The notes under the pieces are model-generated. The model was not told the origin of the DNA. It was given only the letters and a program-made list of their open reading frames with translations, and searched no databases. A stretch of DNA of 64,000 nt from Plantactinospora sp039889035 (GTDB taxonomy: Bacteria; Actinomycetota; Actinomycetes; Mycobacteriales; Micromonosporaceae), in NCBI GenBank assembly GCA_039889035.1, contig JBDQQY010000044.1, forward strand, positions 19,105 to 83,104, read 5' to 3'. Shown one piece after another: positions 57,480-64,000 of the stretch (the stretch's first letter is position 1; each line of letters starts with the position of its first letter). The translations under genes and the position numbers were made by a program.

Positions 57480-58541
57480 TCAGTCCGGCCGGCTCAGGGG
57501 GCCCAGCCAGCGCAGGTGACCGTCGACCCGGAGCAGCGGTACGACCACGCCGTCCGGACCGTGCATCGCCAGCTCGCCGCGCGGGTCGGCGACGTGCCCG
57601 CCGTGCGGCGCGGACGGCGGCTCCTGCCAGACGTGGTAGAGCGGGCCACCCTCCCCGATCGAGTCGATCGCGCGGTCGAAGACCGCCCGTCGACCGGCCG
57701 GAACGTGCATCCGGGTCGCCGCGTGGAACACCACCCTCGGCTCACCGGGTGGCAGGCCTCGGCCCAGTGCCGGGCAGACCTGCACCGCGTCACCGGCGAC
57801 GATGGCGGGCGGCTCGGTCGCCACCGCGTCGAGGGCGGCGTCGAGCAGCGTCGCCGCGTCCTGGTTCTCCGGCCAGACCAGCGCCCGCAGCCAACGCCGC
57901 GCGTGCGCGTCGGTGACGTCCACCGGATTCAGGTCCACCCCGGTCCGGCTGGCGATCGGCGGTACGTCGTCCAGGTCCGGCAGCGGCGTGCGGCCCAGCC
58001 ACCGGCTGTCCAGCGTGACGGTGGCGTCGACGGGTCCGAACACCCGGTCGCCGACGAGGTAGCGGTAGCGGTCGACGTAGAGGTGGATGCCGGCGCTCGA
58101 CCCGACCTCGACCAGGTGCACCGGGCCGGCGCAGCGCTGCCCGATCACCCAGAGCGCGTACCGCAGCGCGACCGCCCGGCGTACGACGTTGGTCTGCACC
58201 AGGCGGGTGCGGACGAGTTCGCCGAGTTCGGTCCGGTATCGGCGGCAGAAGTCCCGCAGCACCGGCCCGGCGTCCGCCGGCTCGGCGGCTGACGGGCCGA
58301 CCAGCGACGGGTAGAAGTCGCGCAGCGGATGCCGTAACCCGGCCAGCAGCAGGTAGTGTGCCGCCCCGAAGAACAGGTACGACGCCTGCTGCCCCGGCCG
58401 CCTGCCGGTCAGCAGTTCGAGAGTCGACCGGTCCCCCGCCACCACCGGGCAGAGCGCCCGGTAGAGCGGGGAGGTGGTGAAGGTCGCCGGCGCGGCGGCG
58501 AAGTGTCGCTCAAGTTCGTCGATTTCCCGCGCCGTCGCCAT
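57480..58541 (-). CDS. DUF2332 domain protein
   Basis: The 353-residue protein is a DUF2332 family member: an N-terminal ELERHFAAAPATFTTSPLYRAL segment, LVEVGSSAGIHLYVDRYRY, and a C-terminal HVWQEPPSAPHGGH region. The VEVGSSAG motif resembles the glycine-rich loop of methyltransferase-like folds, but no function is established. The frame runs on upstream for more than 500 codons without a stop, but the ATG at 58541 gives the full domain. It is divergent from the MFS pump gene. Confidence 0.9.
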   Translation of the reverse strand: MATAREIDELERHFAAAPATFTTSPLYRALCPVVAGDRSTLELLTGRRPGQQASYLFFGAAHYLLLAGLRHPLRDFYPSLVGPSAAEPADAGPVLRDFCRRYRTELGELVRTRLVQTNVVRRAVALRYALWVIGQRCAGPVHLVEVGSSAGIHLYVDRYRYLVGDRVFGPVDATVTLDSRWLGRTPLPDLDDVPPIASRTGVDLNPVDVTDAHARRWLRALVWPENQDAATLLDAALDAVATEPPAIVAGDAVQVCPALGRGLPPGEPRVVFHAATRMHVPAGRRAVFDRAIDSIGEGGPLYHVWQEPPSAPHGGHVADPRGELAMHGPDGVVVPLLRVDGHLRWLGPLSRPD

Positions 58542-58877
58542 GTCCCTCGTTCCGCGTCCGCGTCCACCGGGTAGTCCACATCCACGTCCGGCGATCCGGG
58601 GTCGGGCCCGCTGATCCGGTCGCCGTCCGACGCTACCCGGGTGGTCCGGGAAGCCGCTGCGGTGAGGTTGCGGCCCGGTCGTACCGGTTCGGTGCCAGGG
58701 GCGCGATTCTGCCGGGTCCCGGACGTCGTACCAGTATCCGGCCCGTGGCGGGCCGGCGGATGTGAGCTGAGGCACCGTTCGATCAAGCGGGAATGTGCCG
58801 GAGCGCCAGTGGTTGGAGGCAGGTGTGATCTTCGCTGTCCGCGTCCAGACCCACGACCACCCGCCGGGAAGGCTCTC
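58542..58877. other. Divergent intergenic region with a hairpin
   Basis: These 336 bases between the DUF2332 and MFS genes contain no convincing gene. A perfect hairpin (CCGGCCCG at 58738-58745, TGG loop, CGGGCCGG at 58749-58756) lies in the middle. Promoters for both genes are expected here, but no clear pair of boxes stands out. Confidence 0.4.
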
Positions 58878-60182
58878 ATGACCGCCACCGCCACGCACGT
58901 CGAGGCGTCCGGGCCGCCCGCCACACCCGGCGACCTGATGACCGGGCGGGAACGGCTGCGGCTCGTCCTCGTACTCGGATCGTTGATCGCGATCGGGCCG
59001 TTGACGATCGACATGTACCTGCCGGCGCTGCCGGCGATCACCGCCGACTTCCGCACCGCCGAGGCCGCGGTGCAGTTGACCCTCACCGGCACCCTCGCCG
59101 GGCTCGCCGTCGGCCAACTGCTGATCGGCCCGTTCTCGGACGCGGTCGGCCGGCGGGTCCCGCTGCTCGCCGGCCTGGTGCTGCACGTCATCGCCTCGGT
59201 GCTCTGCGTCGTCGCCCCGAACATCGGGACGCTGGGCGTGCTGCGGGTGTTGCAGGGGCTCGGCACCGCCGCCGCCTCGGTGGTGGCGATGGCCGTGGTA
59301 CGCGACCTGTTCAGCGGTACCGCCTTCGCCAGGATCTTCTCCCGGCTGATGCTGGTGATGGGCGCCGCCCCGGTGCTGGCACCCACCCTGGGCAGCGCGG
59401 TGCTGGGTTGGACGGACTGGCGCGGTGTCTTCATCGCGCTGGGCGTGTTCGGGATCGTCCTGGTCACCCTCGCGCTGTTCAAGCTGCCCGAGACGCTGCC
59501 GGTGCACCGGCGGCGCAGTGGCGGCGTACGCGGCACCGCCCGGGTCTACCGCTCGCTGCTGCGGGACCGTACGTTCGTCGGGCTCGTCCTGGTCGCCGGG
59601 CTGGCGATGGCGGCGCTGTTCGCGTACGTCTCCGGCTCGTCCTTCGTCTTCCAGGAGGAGTACGGCCTCGACGAGCAGCAGTTCGGGATCGTCTTCGGCG
59701 CCGGCGCGGTGGGCCTGATCGGGGCCTCCCAGCTCAACGTCCGGCTGCTGCGCCGGTACGCCCCGCAGCGGATCCTGGTCACCGCGCTGGCCGTCGGCGC
59801 GCTGGCCGGGTTCGCGCTGCTCGCCTTCGCCGCGACCGGGTTCGGTGGGCTGCCCACCGTGCTGGTGTCGCTCTGGACGGTGCTCGCCGCCTCGGGCCTG
59901 GCCATGCCGAACGCACCGGCGCTGGCGTTGAGCCGGCACGGTGAGGCGGCCGGTACCGCGGCGGCGCTGCTCGGCGCGGTGCAGTTCGGCATCGGCGCGC
60001 TGCTGGCGCCGCTGGTCGGCGTGCTCGGCAACGGCAGCGTCGGGATGGGCCTGGTGATCGCCGGCGGCATGGTCGCCGCGCTGACCGTGCTCTTCCTGGT
60101 GGTCCGCCCGGCCCGGCTCTCCGCCACCCCGGAACCCGCCCTCACCGCCACCCCGGAAGTCGCCCCCGCCGTCGCACACTGA
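58878..60182 (+). CDS. Bcr/CflA-family MFS multidrug efflux transporter
   Basis: The 434-residue protein has 12 predicted membrane segments. DHA1 motifs are visible: IDMYLPALPAI in segment 1, motif A GPFSDAVGRR in the loop after segment 2, and motif C-like APVLAPTLGSAVLG. This places it in the Bcr/CflA (TIGR00710) group that exports bicyclomycin, chloramphenicol and related drugs or cysteine. Substrate here is unknown. The ATG at 58878 follows GGGAAGG; the frame is open upstream without support. Confidence 0.93.
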   Translation: MTATATHVEASGPPATPGDLMTGRERLRLVLVLGSLIAIGPLTIDMYLPALPAITADFRTAEAAVQLTLTGTLAGLAVGQLLIGPFSDAVGRRVPLLAGLVLHVIASVLCVVAPNIGTLGVLRVLQGLGTAAASVVAMAVVRDLFSGTAFARIFSRLMLVMGAAPVLAPTLGSAVLGWTDWRGVFIALGVFGIVLVTLALFKLPETLPVHRRRSGGVRGTARVYRSLLRDRTFVGLVLVAGLAMAALFAYVSGSSFVFQEEYGLDEQQFGIVFGAGAVGLIGASQLNVRLLRRYAPQRILVTALAVGALAGFALLAFAATGFGGLPTVLVSLWTVLAASGLAMPNAPALALSRHGEAAGTAAALLGAVQFGIGALLAPLVGVLGNGSVGMGLVIAGGMVAALTVLFLVVRPARLSATPEPALTATPEVAPAVAH

Positions 60183-60190
60183 GTCGACCC

Positions 60191-60244
60191 CATGATCCGG
60201 GAGCGTCCGGCTCGCCCTGAGCGGCCGGGCGCTCCCGGATCATG
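60191..60244. terminator. Large bidirectional hairpin between MFS and pentapeptide genes
   Basis: A perfect 15-bp stem (60191-60205 with 60230-60244) with further inner pairing (CCGG/CCGG) lies nine bases after the MFS stop. The complement of the stop codon of the convergent pentapeptide-repeat gene (60240-60242) is part of the right arm. It should terminate both transcripts. Confidence 0.8.
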
Positions 60245-61175
60245 AAGGGCGACGGCGGTTGCGGGAGGGCGGGCGGCGGCGGGAGGGTGCGATCGTCAGG
60301 CGCCAGTGGGCCGGGTGCCGCAGGCCCGCCGGGAGGGTGGTCCGGACGTCCCCGGCGGCCGCGTCGACCTGGGCCTGGGTGAGGAAGAGGCTGCCGGTCA
60401 GGTCGGCACCGCGCAGGTTGGCGCCGCGCAGGTCCGCCCCGGTCAGGTCGGCCAGGGTCAGGTCCACGCCGCGCAGGTCCGCCCCGATCAGGTACGCCCC
60501 GCGCAGGTTGGCGCCGGCCAGGTCGGCACGGCGCAGGTCGGCGCCGATCAGCTCGGCTCCCCGCCGGTCGGTTCCGTTCCGTCCGCTGCGGGACCGGATC
60601 TGCTCGCTGGCCCGCAGCAGCACCTCGTTGACGGTCCGGCGGTGGGTCGCGACGTCCAGGGCGACGAGCGAGGACGGATCGCCGTCGGCGAGCCGTTCGG
60701 TCGCGGCGAGGGCGGCGGCCAGTTCGGCGTGCAGCGGTTCGGCCGGGCGCAGCGCCAGGGCCTCGGTCAGATACCAGAGCAGTTCGTGAAGCTGCCGCAC
60801 CACCGGGAACACCTCGAACATCTCCGCCGCGATCTCCGGGTCGGCCCGCCAGTCCCGTCCCTGGTAGGTGACCTGGGCGACCTGCTGGCCGGCGCCGAAG
60901 CAGTCGAAGACCGTACATCCGGCGAAGCCGCGCTCCCGCAGGTCACGGTGGATGCCGCAGCGGTGGTCGGGCCGGAGGTTGGGGCAGGCCCGGCCGGCGG
61001 GCTTGTCGATGGCGAAGTCCGACGAGGCGGCGAAGGCCGGTACCACGCAGCACAGCCCGAAGCAGCGCTGGCAGTCGGCGCGCAGCTCGCGCCGCCGCCC
61101 GGCCCCGCCGCTCGGCCGGTCGGCCGGGCTGGCCTGGCTGGTCGGGGCCGCTGCGGACTCGGAGGTGCCGGACAC
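60240..61175 (-). CDS. Pentapeptide-repeat protein with N-terminal cysteine cluster
   Basis: The 311-residue protein has an N-terminal Cys-rich region (CQRCFGLCC near residue 35, then CPNL, CGIH, CTVFDC), reminiscent of YkgJ-type zinc/iron-chelating domains, a helical middle, and a C-terminal run of about eleven pentapeptide repeats with the A(D/N)LxG pattern (LIGADLRRADLAGANLRGA). Pentapeptide repeats fold into a right-handed beta-helix; some mimic DNA and protect gyrase. The GTG at 61175 follows GGAGA; the tail is Arg/Pro-rich. Confidence 0.88.
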   Translation of the reverse strand: MSGTSESAAAPTSQASPADRPSGGAGRRRELRADCQRCFGLCCVVPAFAASSDFAIDKPAGRACPNLRPDHRCGIHRDLRERGFAGCTVFDCFGAGQQVAQVTYQGRDWRADPEIAAEMFEVFPVVRQLHELLWYLTEALALRPAEPLHAELAAALAATERLADGDPSSLVALDVATHRRTVNEVLLRASEQIRSRSGRNGTDRRGAELIGADLRRADLAGANLRGAYLIGADLRGVDLTLADLTGADLRGANLRGADLTGSLFLTQAQVDAAAGDVRTTLPAGLRHPAHWRLTIAPSRRRPPSRNRRRPS

Positions 61176-61385
61176 GATAGTTGATCTCCAGTAAGTGGGC
61201 TGGGCGGCGGGCACGTACGGAGCCCACCTCGTGGTTGAGCTGGCTGAAGGGTACCTACCGGGCAGCCGGGGCCGACGACGTCGGGCGGCCGCCGGAGCGT
61301 TTCGGTAACGAGTGCCTGGTGGACAGGCTGCATTAACCGGCCGCGCCTAGCCTCCCCAGCGAGTTCCGCTACGAAAGAAGGACCG

Positions 61386-62591
61386 ATGGGAATAGTGAAG
61401 CGGGTCGGCATGGGTGTCGCGGTGGCCGCCCTGGCGATCACCGTGCCCGGGGTGGCCTCTGCCACCGACCGGAGCACCTGGGACCGCGCCGAGTTGCTGA
61501 AGTTCGCCGCGCTGCCGGCCGGGACCTTCGTGCCGGGCAGTGAGCCGTCCGGATCCCTGCTCGGCGGTACGCCCAGCAACGGCGTCGTCCCACCCTTCGC
61601 CGACCAGCCGGTGCAGGGCTTCAGCGGCGTACTGCGCAACAGCGACGGCAGCTTCGACGTACTCTCGGACAACGGGTTCGGCAACAAGGGCAACAGCGCG
61701 GACTTCCTGCTCCGGATCCAGCGGGTCGGCCCGGACTTCGGCTCCGGCAGCATCGACGTGCTCGGCGGGATCACCCTGACCGACCCGGACGGCAAGGTGC
61801 CGTTTCCGCTGACCCGCCCCGACCGGGTACTCACCGGCGCCGACTTCGACGTCGAGTCGATCAGCCGGACCGCCGACGGGACGTACTGGATCGGCGACGA
61901 GTTCGGGCCCTGGCTGCTGCACTTCGACCGGGCCGGCCGGCTGCTCTCGGCTCCGGTGGCGCTGCCCGGGGTCTTCGCGCCGGAGAACCCGACCCGGGGC
62001 GAGACTCCGGCCAACCTGAACAGCAGCAAGGGTTTCGAGGGCATGGCACAGTCCCCGGACGGGCGTACCCTCTACCCCCTGCTGGAGGGCACGGTCGCCG
62101 GTGACGCGGCGGGCACGCTGCGGTTGCACGAGTTCGACATCGCCGCGAACGCGTACACCGGGCGGCGCTGGACCTACCTGCTGGACGCGCCGGGCAACGC
62201 GATCGGCGACGCGATCGCGGTCGACAAGGACCGGTTCCTGATCATCGAGCGGGACAACGGCGAGGGGGCGACGGCCAAGGTCAAGAAGATCTACCTGGCC
62301 GACCGGCGGGACCGTAACCGCGACGGCCAGCTCGACAAGACGCTGGTCGCCGACCTGATGGAGATCGCCAACCCGAAGCGGGTGGGTGGCTTCGGCCGGA
62401 CCTTCACCTTCCCGTTCCAGACCATCGAGGATGTGGTGATCCTCGACGACCGCACCATCGCCGTCCTCAACGACAACAACTTCCCGTTCTCCAACGGCCG
62501 GGTGCCGGGGCAGCCGGACGACAACGAGTTCATCGTGCTCAAGCTCGACCACGAGCTGGACGCCGACAAGCGGGTGCTGCGCCGGTACTGA
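61386..62591 (+). CDS. Secreted esterase-like/phytase-family protein
   Basis: The 401-residue protein has a signal peptide (MGIVKRVGMGVAVAALAIT, cleavage near ASA-TD) and an esterase-like-activity-of-phytase domain (PF13449-type): a beta-propeller with motifs FSGVLRNSDGSFDVLSDNGFGNKGNS, DFDVESISRTADGTYWIGDEFGP, GFEGMAQSPDGRTLYPLLEG and ERDNGEG. Related proteins hydrolyse phosphate esters or phytate outside the cell. A strong GC hairpin follows the gene. Confidence 0.92.
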   Translation: MGIVKRVGMGVAVAALAITVPGVASATDRSTWDRAELLKFAALPAGTFVPGSEPSGSLLGGTPSNGVVPPFADQPVQGFSGVLRNSDGSFDVLSDNGFGNKGNSADFLLRIQRVGPDFGSGSIDVLGGITLTDPDGKVPFPLTRPDRVLTGADFDVESISRTADGTYWIGDEFGPWLLHFDRAGRLLSAPVALPGVFAPENPTRGETPANLNSSKGFEGMAQSPDGRTLYPLLEGTVAGDAAGTLRLHEFDIAANAYTGRRWTYLLDAPGNAIGDAIAVDKDRFLIIERDNGEGATAKVKKIYLADRRDRNRDGQLDKTLVADLMEIANPKRVGGFGRTFTFPFQTIEDVVILDDRTIAVLNDNNFPFSNGRVPGQPDDNEFIVLKLDHELDADKRVLRRY

Positions 62592-62598
62592 GACCGCG

Positions 62599-62628
62599 CC
62601 GGTCCGCCGCCGTCCGGCGGCGGACCGG
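62599..62628. terminator. Hairpin terminator after the esterase gene
   Basis: CCGGTCCGCCGCC (62599-62611) pairs perfectly with GGCGGCGGACCGG (62616-62628) around a GTCC loop, eight bases after the esterase stop. It lies between convergent genes and probably terminates both. Confidence 0.8.
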
Positions 62629-62647
62629 GCGACCGGCCGGGCGGGGG

Positions 62648-63466
62648 TCAGCCGGCGGCCGGCTCGGGCTCGGCCTGCGGCAGCGGCTCGCCGGTCTCCA
62701 GCAGGGTCTTGAGGCTGGAGAGCAGCTCCGGCCAGCCCTCGCTGACGCTGTCCCGCACCGGGCTGCCCGGCGCGAAACCCTCGTGTACGACGGTCAGTCG
62801 CACCGCACCGCCCCGAGGCTCGATCTCGAAGGTCACCCTGCTGCGCGGCTCCTCGGCCAGCTTGGCCACCTCGGCCGGATCCGTCCCGTACGCCTTGGCG
62901 AACTCCGGGCTGAAGTCGTGCCAGGCGTACGACAGCCGGCGGTAGGGCTCGGCCTCCAGCACCACCTGCTCCGGGCCGGTGATCCGTACGCCGTTGTGCA
63001 CCCAGACCATCTCCGAGCCGACCTGCCAGTCGGTCTCGAAGGTGATCCCCCAGTACCGGCTGGTGAAGGCGGGATCGGTCAGCGCCTGCCAGAGTCGCTC
63101 CGGAGTGGTGTTGAGGTAGCTGGTGTAGACGAATTCACGCTCGCCCATGGGTTCCTGCTCCAATGCCGTCTTGAGGTCGGCGAGTGCCTGCACCCGCCCC
63201 CGGTCGTACTGGTTGATCCAGCGGTCCGCGATGGCGTTGATCGGCTCGGCGTTGAGGTAGTGCAACTTCTCCCGGCCCCGCCAGAGCGTGGTGACCAGGT
63301 TGGCCGCCTCCAGCACCGCGAGGTGCTTGCTGACGGACTGCCGGGTCATCGCAAGCCCCGCGCACAGCTCCCGGAGGCTCTGCCCGTTACGGGTGTTCAG
63401 GCCGTCCAGCAGCCGTCGGCGACTGCCGTCGGCGAGCGCCTTGAACACCTCGTCCATCCCCGTCAT
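62648..63466 (-). CDS. ArsR-family regulator fused to an SRPBCC (AHSA1) domain
   Basis: The 272-residue protein has an ArsR winged helix (about 1-95; DEVFKALADGSRRRLLDGLNTRNGQSL and MTRQSVSKHLAVLEAANLV) followed by an AHSA1/START-type domain (about 120-255; VYTSYLNTTPERLWQALTDPAFTSRYWG). Such fusions probably couple ligand binding to DNA binding. The start is either ATG 63466 or ATG 63457. An inverted repeat upstream (63505-63520) may be its operator. Confidence 0.9.
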   Translation of the reverse strand: MTGMDEVFKALADGSRRRLLDGLNTRNGQSLRELCAGLAMTRQSVSKHLAVLEAANLVTTLWRGREKLHYLNAEPINAIADRWINQYDRGRVQALADLKTALEQEPMGEREFVYTSYLNTTPERLWQALTDPAFTSRYWGITFETDWQVGSEMVWVHNGVRITGPEQVVLEAEPYRRLSYAWHDFSPEFAKAYGTDPAEVAKLAEEPRSRVTFEIEPRGGAVRLTVVHEGFAPGSPVRDSVSEGWPELLSSLKTLLETGEPLPQAEPEPAAG

Positions 63467-63504
63467 CCCCCGAACATGCAGCCAACTGGTTGCCTGAACC
63501 ATAG

Positions 63505-63520
63505 GCAGCCATACGGCTGC
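63505..63520. promoter_or_regulatory. Candidate operator of the ArsR-SRPBCC fusion gene
   Basis: GCAGCC (63505-63510) and GGCTGC (63515-63520) form a perfect inverted repeat around ATAC, 39 bases upstream of the fusion gene start. It could be the binding site for autoregulation. Position and symmetry are the only evidence. Confidence 0.4.
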
Positions 63521-63649
63521 ATGTCAACTGCCCCGGCCGATCGCCGCGACGACCCCGCCGAGGACCTCCGCCGGCAGGACCAGTGGTTTCCGATTCCGCG
63601 TTCCGGGTAGCTCTCCCTCCATAACCGACAGACGAGCAGGAGGAAACAG

Positions 63650-63874
63650 ATGGCGGCACGGACGCAGTACCACGTCGTTCCCGAGGCCAACGGCTGGAAG
63701 GTGGAGCACGGTTCCACGGTGGTCGGCCACTACGACACCAAGGAGAGGGCGCTCGGCGCCGGCCGTGACGCGGCCAAGGCGAACCAGCCGAGCCAGGTCG
63801 TCGTACACAAGCAGGACGGCCAGATCGAGACCGAGCACACCTACCGCGACGACCCCTTCCCACCCACCGGCTGA
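63650..63874 (+). CDS. DUF2188 domain protein
   Basis: The 74-residue protein is a single DUF2188 domain: YHVVPEANGWKVEHGSTVVGHYDTKERALGAGRDAAK, then VVVHKQDGQIETEHTYRDDPFPP. DUF2188 proteins are short and of unknown function. The ATG at 63650 is preceded by GAGGA. It is divergent from the ArsR-SRPBCC gene; the remaining 126 bases to the window edge hold nothing recognisable. Confidence 0.9.
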   Translation: MAARTQYHVVPEANGWKVEHGSTVVGHYDTKERALGAGRDAAKANQPSQVVVHKQDGQIETEHTYRDDPFPPTG

Positions 63875-64000
63875 CTGGACGTTTGCTTCGCGTTCGCGTC
63901 GGTAGCGACCGATTCACATCTCGGCGTCGGTGACACAGAATGCCGGACCTGACCTGGAATGAACGCATCCGATCCAGCTCTGCCCTGACCGGAACCAACG

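Noticed and set aside
57480..60179. 899-codon minus-strand open frame covering DUF2332 and the whole MFS gene
   Set aside because: The upstream two-thirds is antisense to the MFS gene and has no domain; the DUF2332 domain starts at ATG 58541.
63875..64000. Gene or RNA at the right edge
   Set aside because: No open frame with a ribosome site, no tRNA-like fold and no strong hairpin were seen in the last 126 bases.
1..64000. Insertion sequences, integrases, phage genes, attachment sites or replication origin
   Set aside because: No transposase or integrase motifs, no terminal inverted repeats with target duplications, and no DnaA-box cluster were recognised by eye.

Overview
The window is very GC-rich (third codon positions are almost always G or C), uses many GTG starts and overlapping ATGA/GTGA start-stop junctions, and carries typical actinomycete families: two AfsR-like SARP/NB-ARC/TPR regulators, several NarL-type two-component systems, XRE-DUF5753, DUF2332, DUF2188 and FBP-domain proteins. 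The gene content and style fit a filamentous or spore-forming actinobacterium, most probably of the family Micromonosporaceae. This assignment is inference from gene families; no rRNA or other taxonomic marker is present. The region looks like chromosome. No transposase, integrase, phage gene, CRISPR array, tRNA or rRNA was recognised.

Layout. 1-5.3 kb: edge-truncated acidic protein, secreted six-cysteine protein, APH-fold kinase, SGNH hydrolase plus TetR, FBP treble-clef protein, smpB. 5.3-9.0 kb: HAD hydrolase, DAGK-family lipid kinase, htpG. 9.3-14.9 kb: AfsR-like regulator, SRPBCC/TetR divergent pair with a perfect 20-bp palindrome, secreted alpha/beta hydrolase. 15.1-18.8 kb: translationally coupled ABC ATPase-permease-histidine kinase-response regulator operon. 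18.9-20.4 kb: XRE-DUF5753 regulator divergent from a coupled pair of small arginine- and cysteine-rich proteins. 20.6-26.9 kb: a compact operon of exported peptide, MoxR ATPase, DUF58, VWA membrane protein, HtrA-like protease and an OmpR-type two-component system, closed by a perfect hairpin. 27.0-32.2 kb: M15 peptidase, MMPL transporter with its own NarL-type two-component system. 32.3-36.5 kb: DUF427, FmdB-like and formamidase/acetamidase genes, then an NAD-kinase-like gene downstream of an SPFH gene. 36.7-40.2 kb: SDR/TetR pair with two operator palindromes, DrrAB-like exporter.

40.3-45.4 kb: a second AfsR-like regulator divergent from the FeS and FAD subunits of a PaoABC-type molybdenum hydroxylase whose catalytic subunit is absent. 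45.5-48.7 kb: aldo/keto reductase, a conserved hypothetical, and an FMN reductase/LLM oxidoreductase pair. 48.9-53.3 kb: another histidine kinase-response regulator-ABC exporter cluster. 53.3-56.9 kb: CapA-like lipoprotein and a 2-keto-3-deoxygluconate catabolic operon (sugar kinase, IclR regulator, KDPG aldolase). 57.1-63.9 kb: ArsR regulator, DUF2332 protein, Bcr/CflA efflux pump, pentapeptide-repeat protein, phytase-like esterase, ArsR-SRPBCC fusion, DUF2188 protein.

Themes. Envelope sensing and export dominate: four histidine kinase/response regulator pairs, three two-gene ABC exporters, one MMPL and one MFS pump. The best candidate for a little-described system is the 20.6-26.9 kb operon, which couples a small exported peptide to a MoxR/DUF58/VWA chaperone module, a membrane-tethered protease and a dedicated sensor. 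A second theme is short GC-rich tandem repeats (periods of 39, 27, 21 and 34 bp) placed at gene starts, interdomain linkers and junctions.
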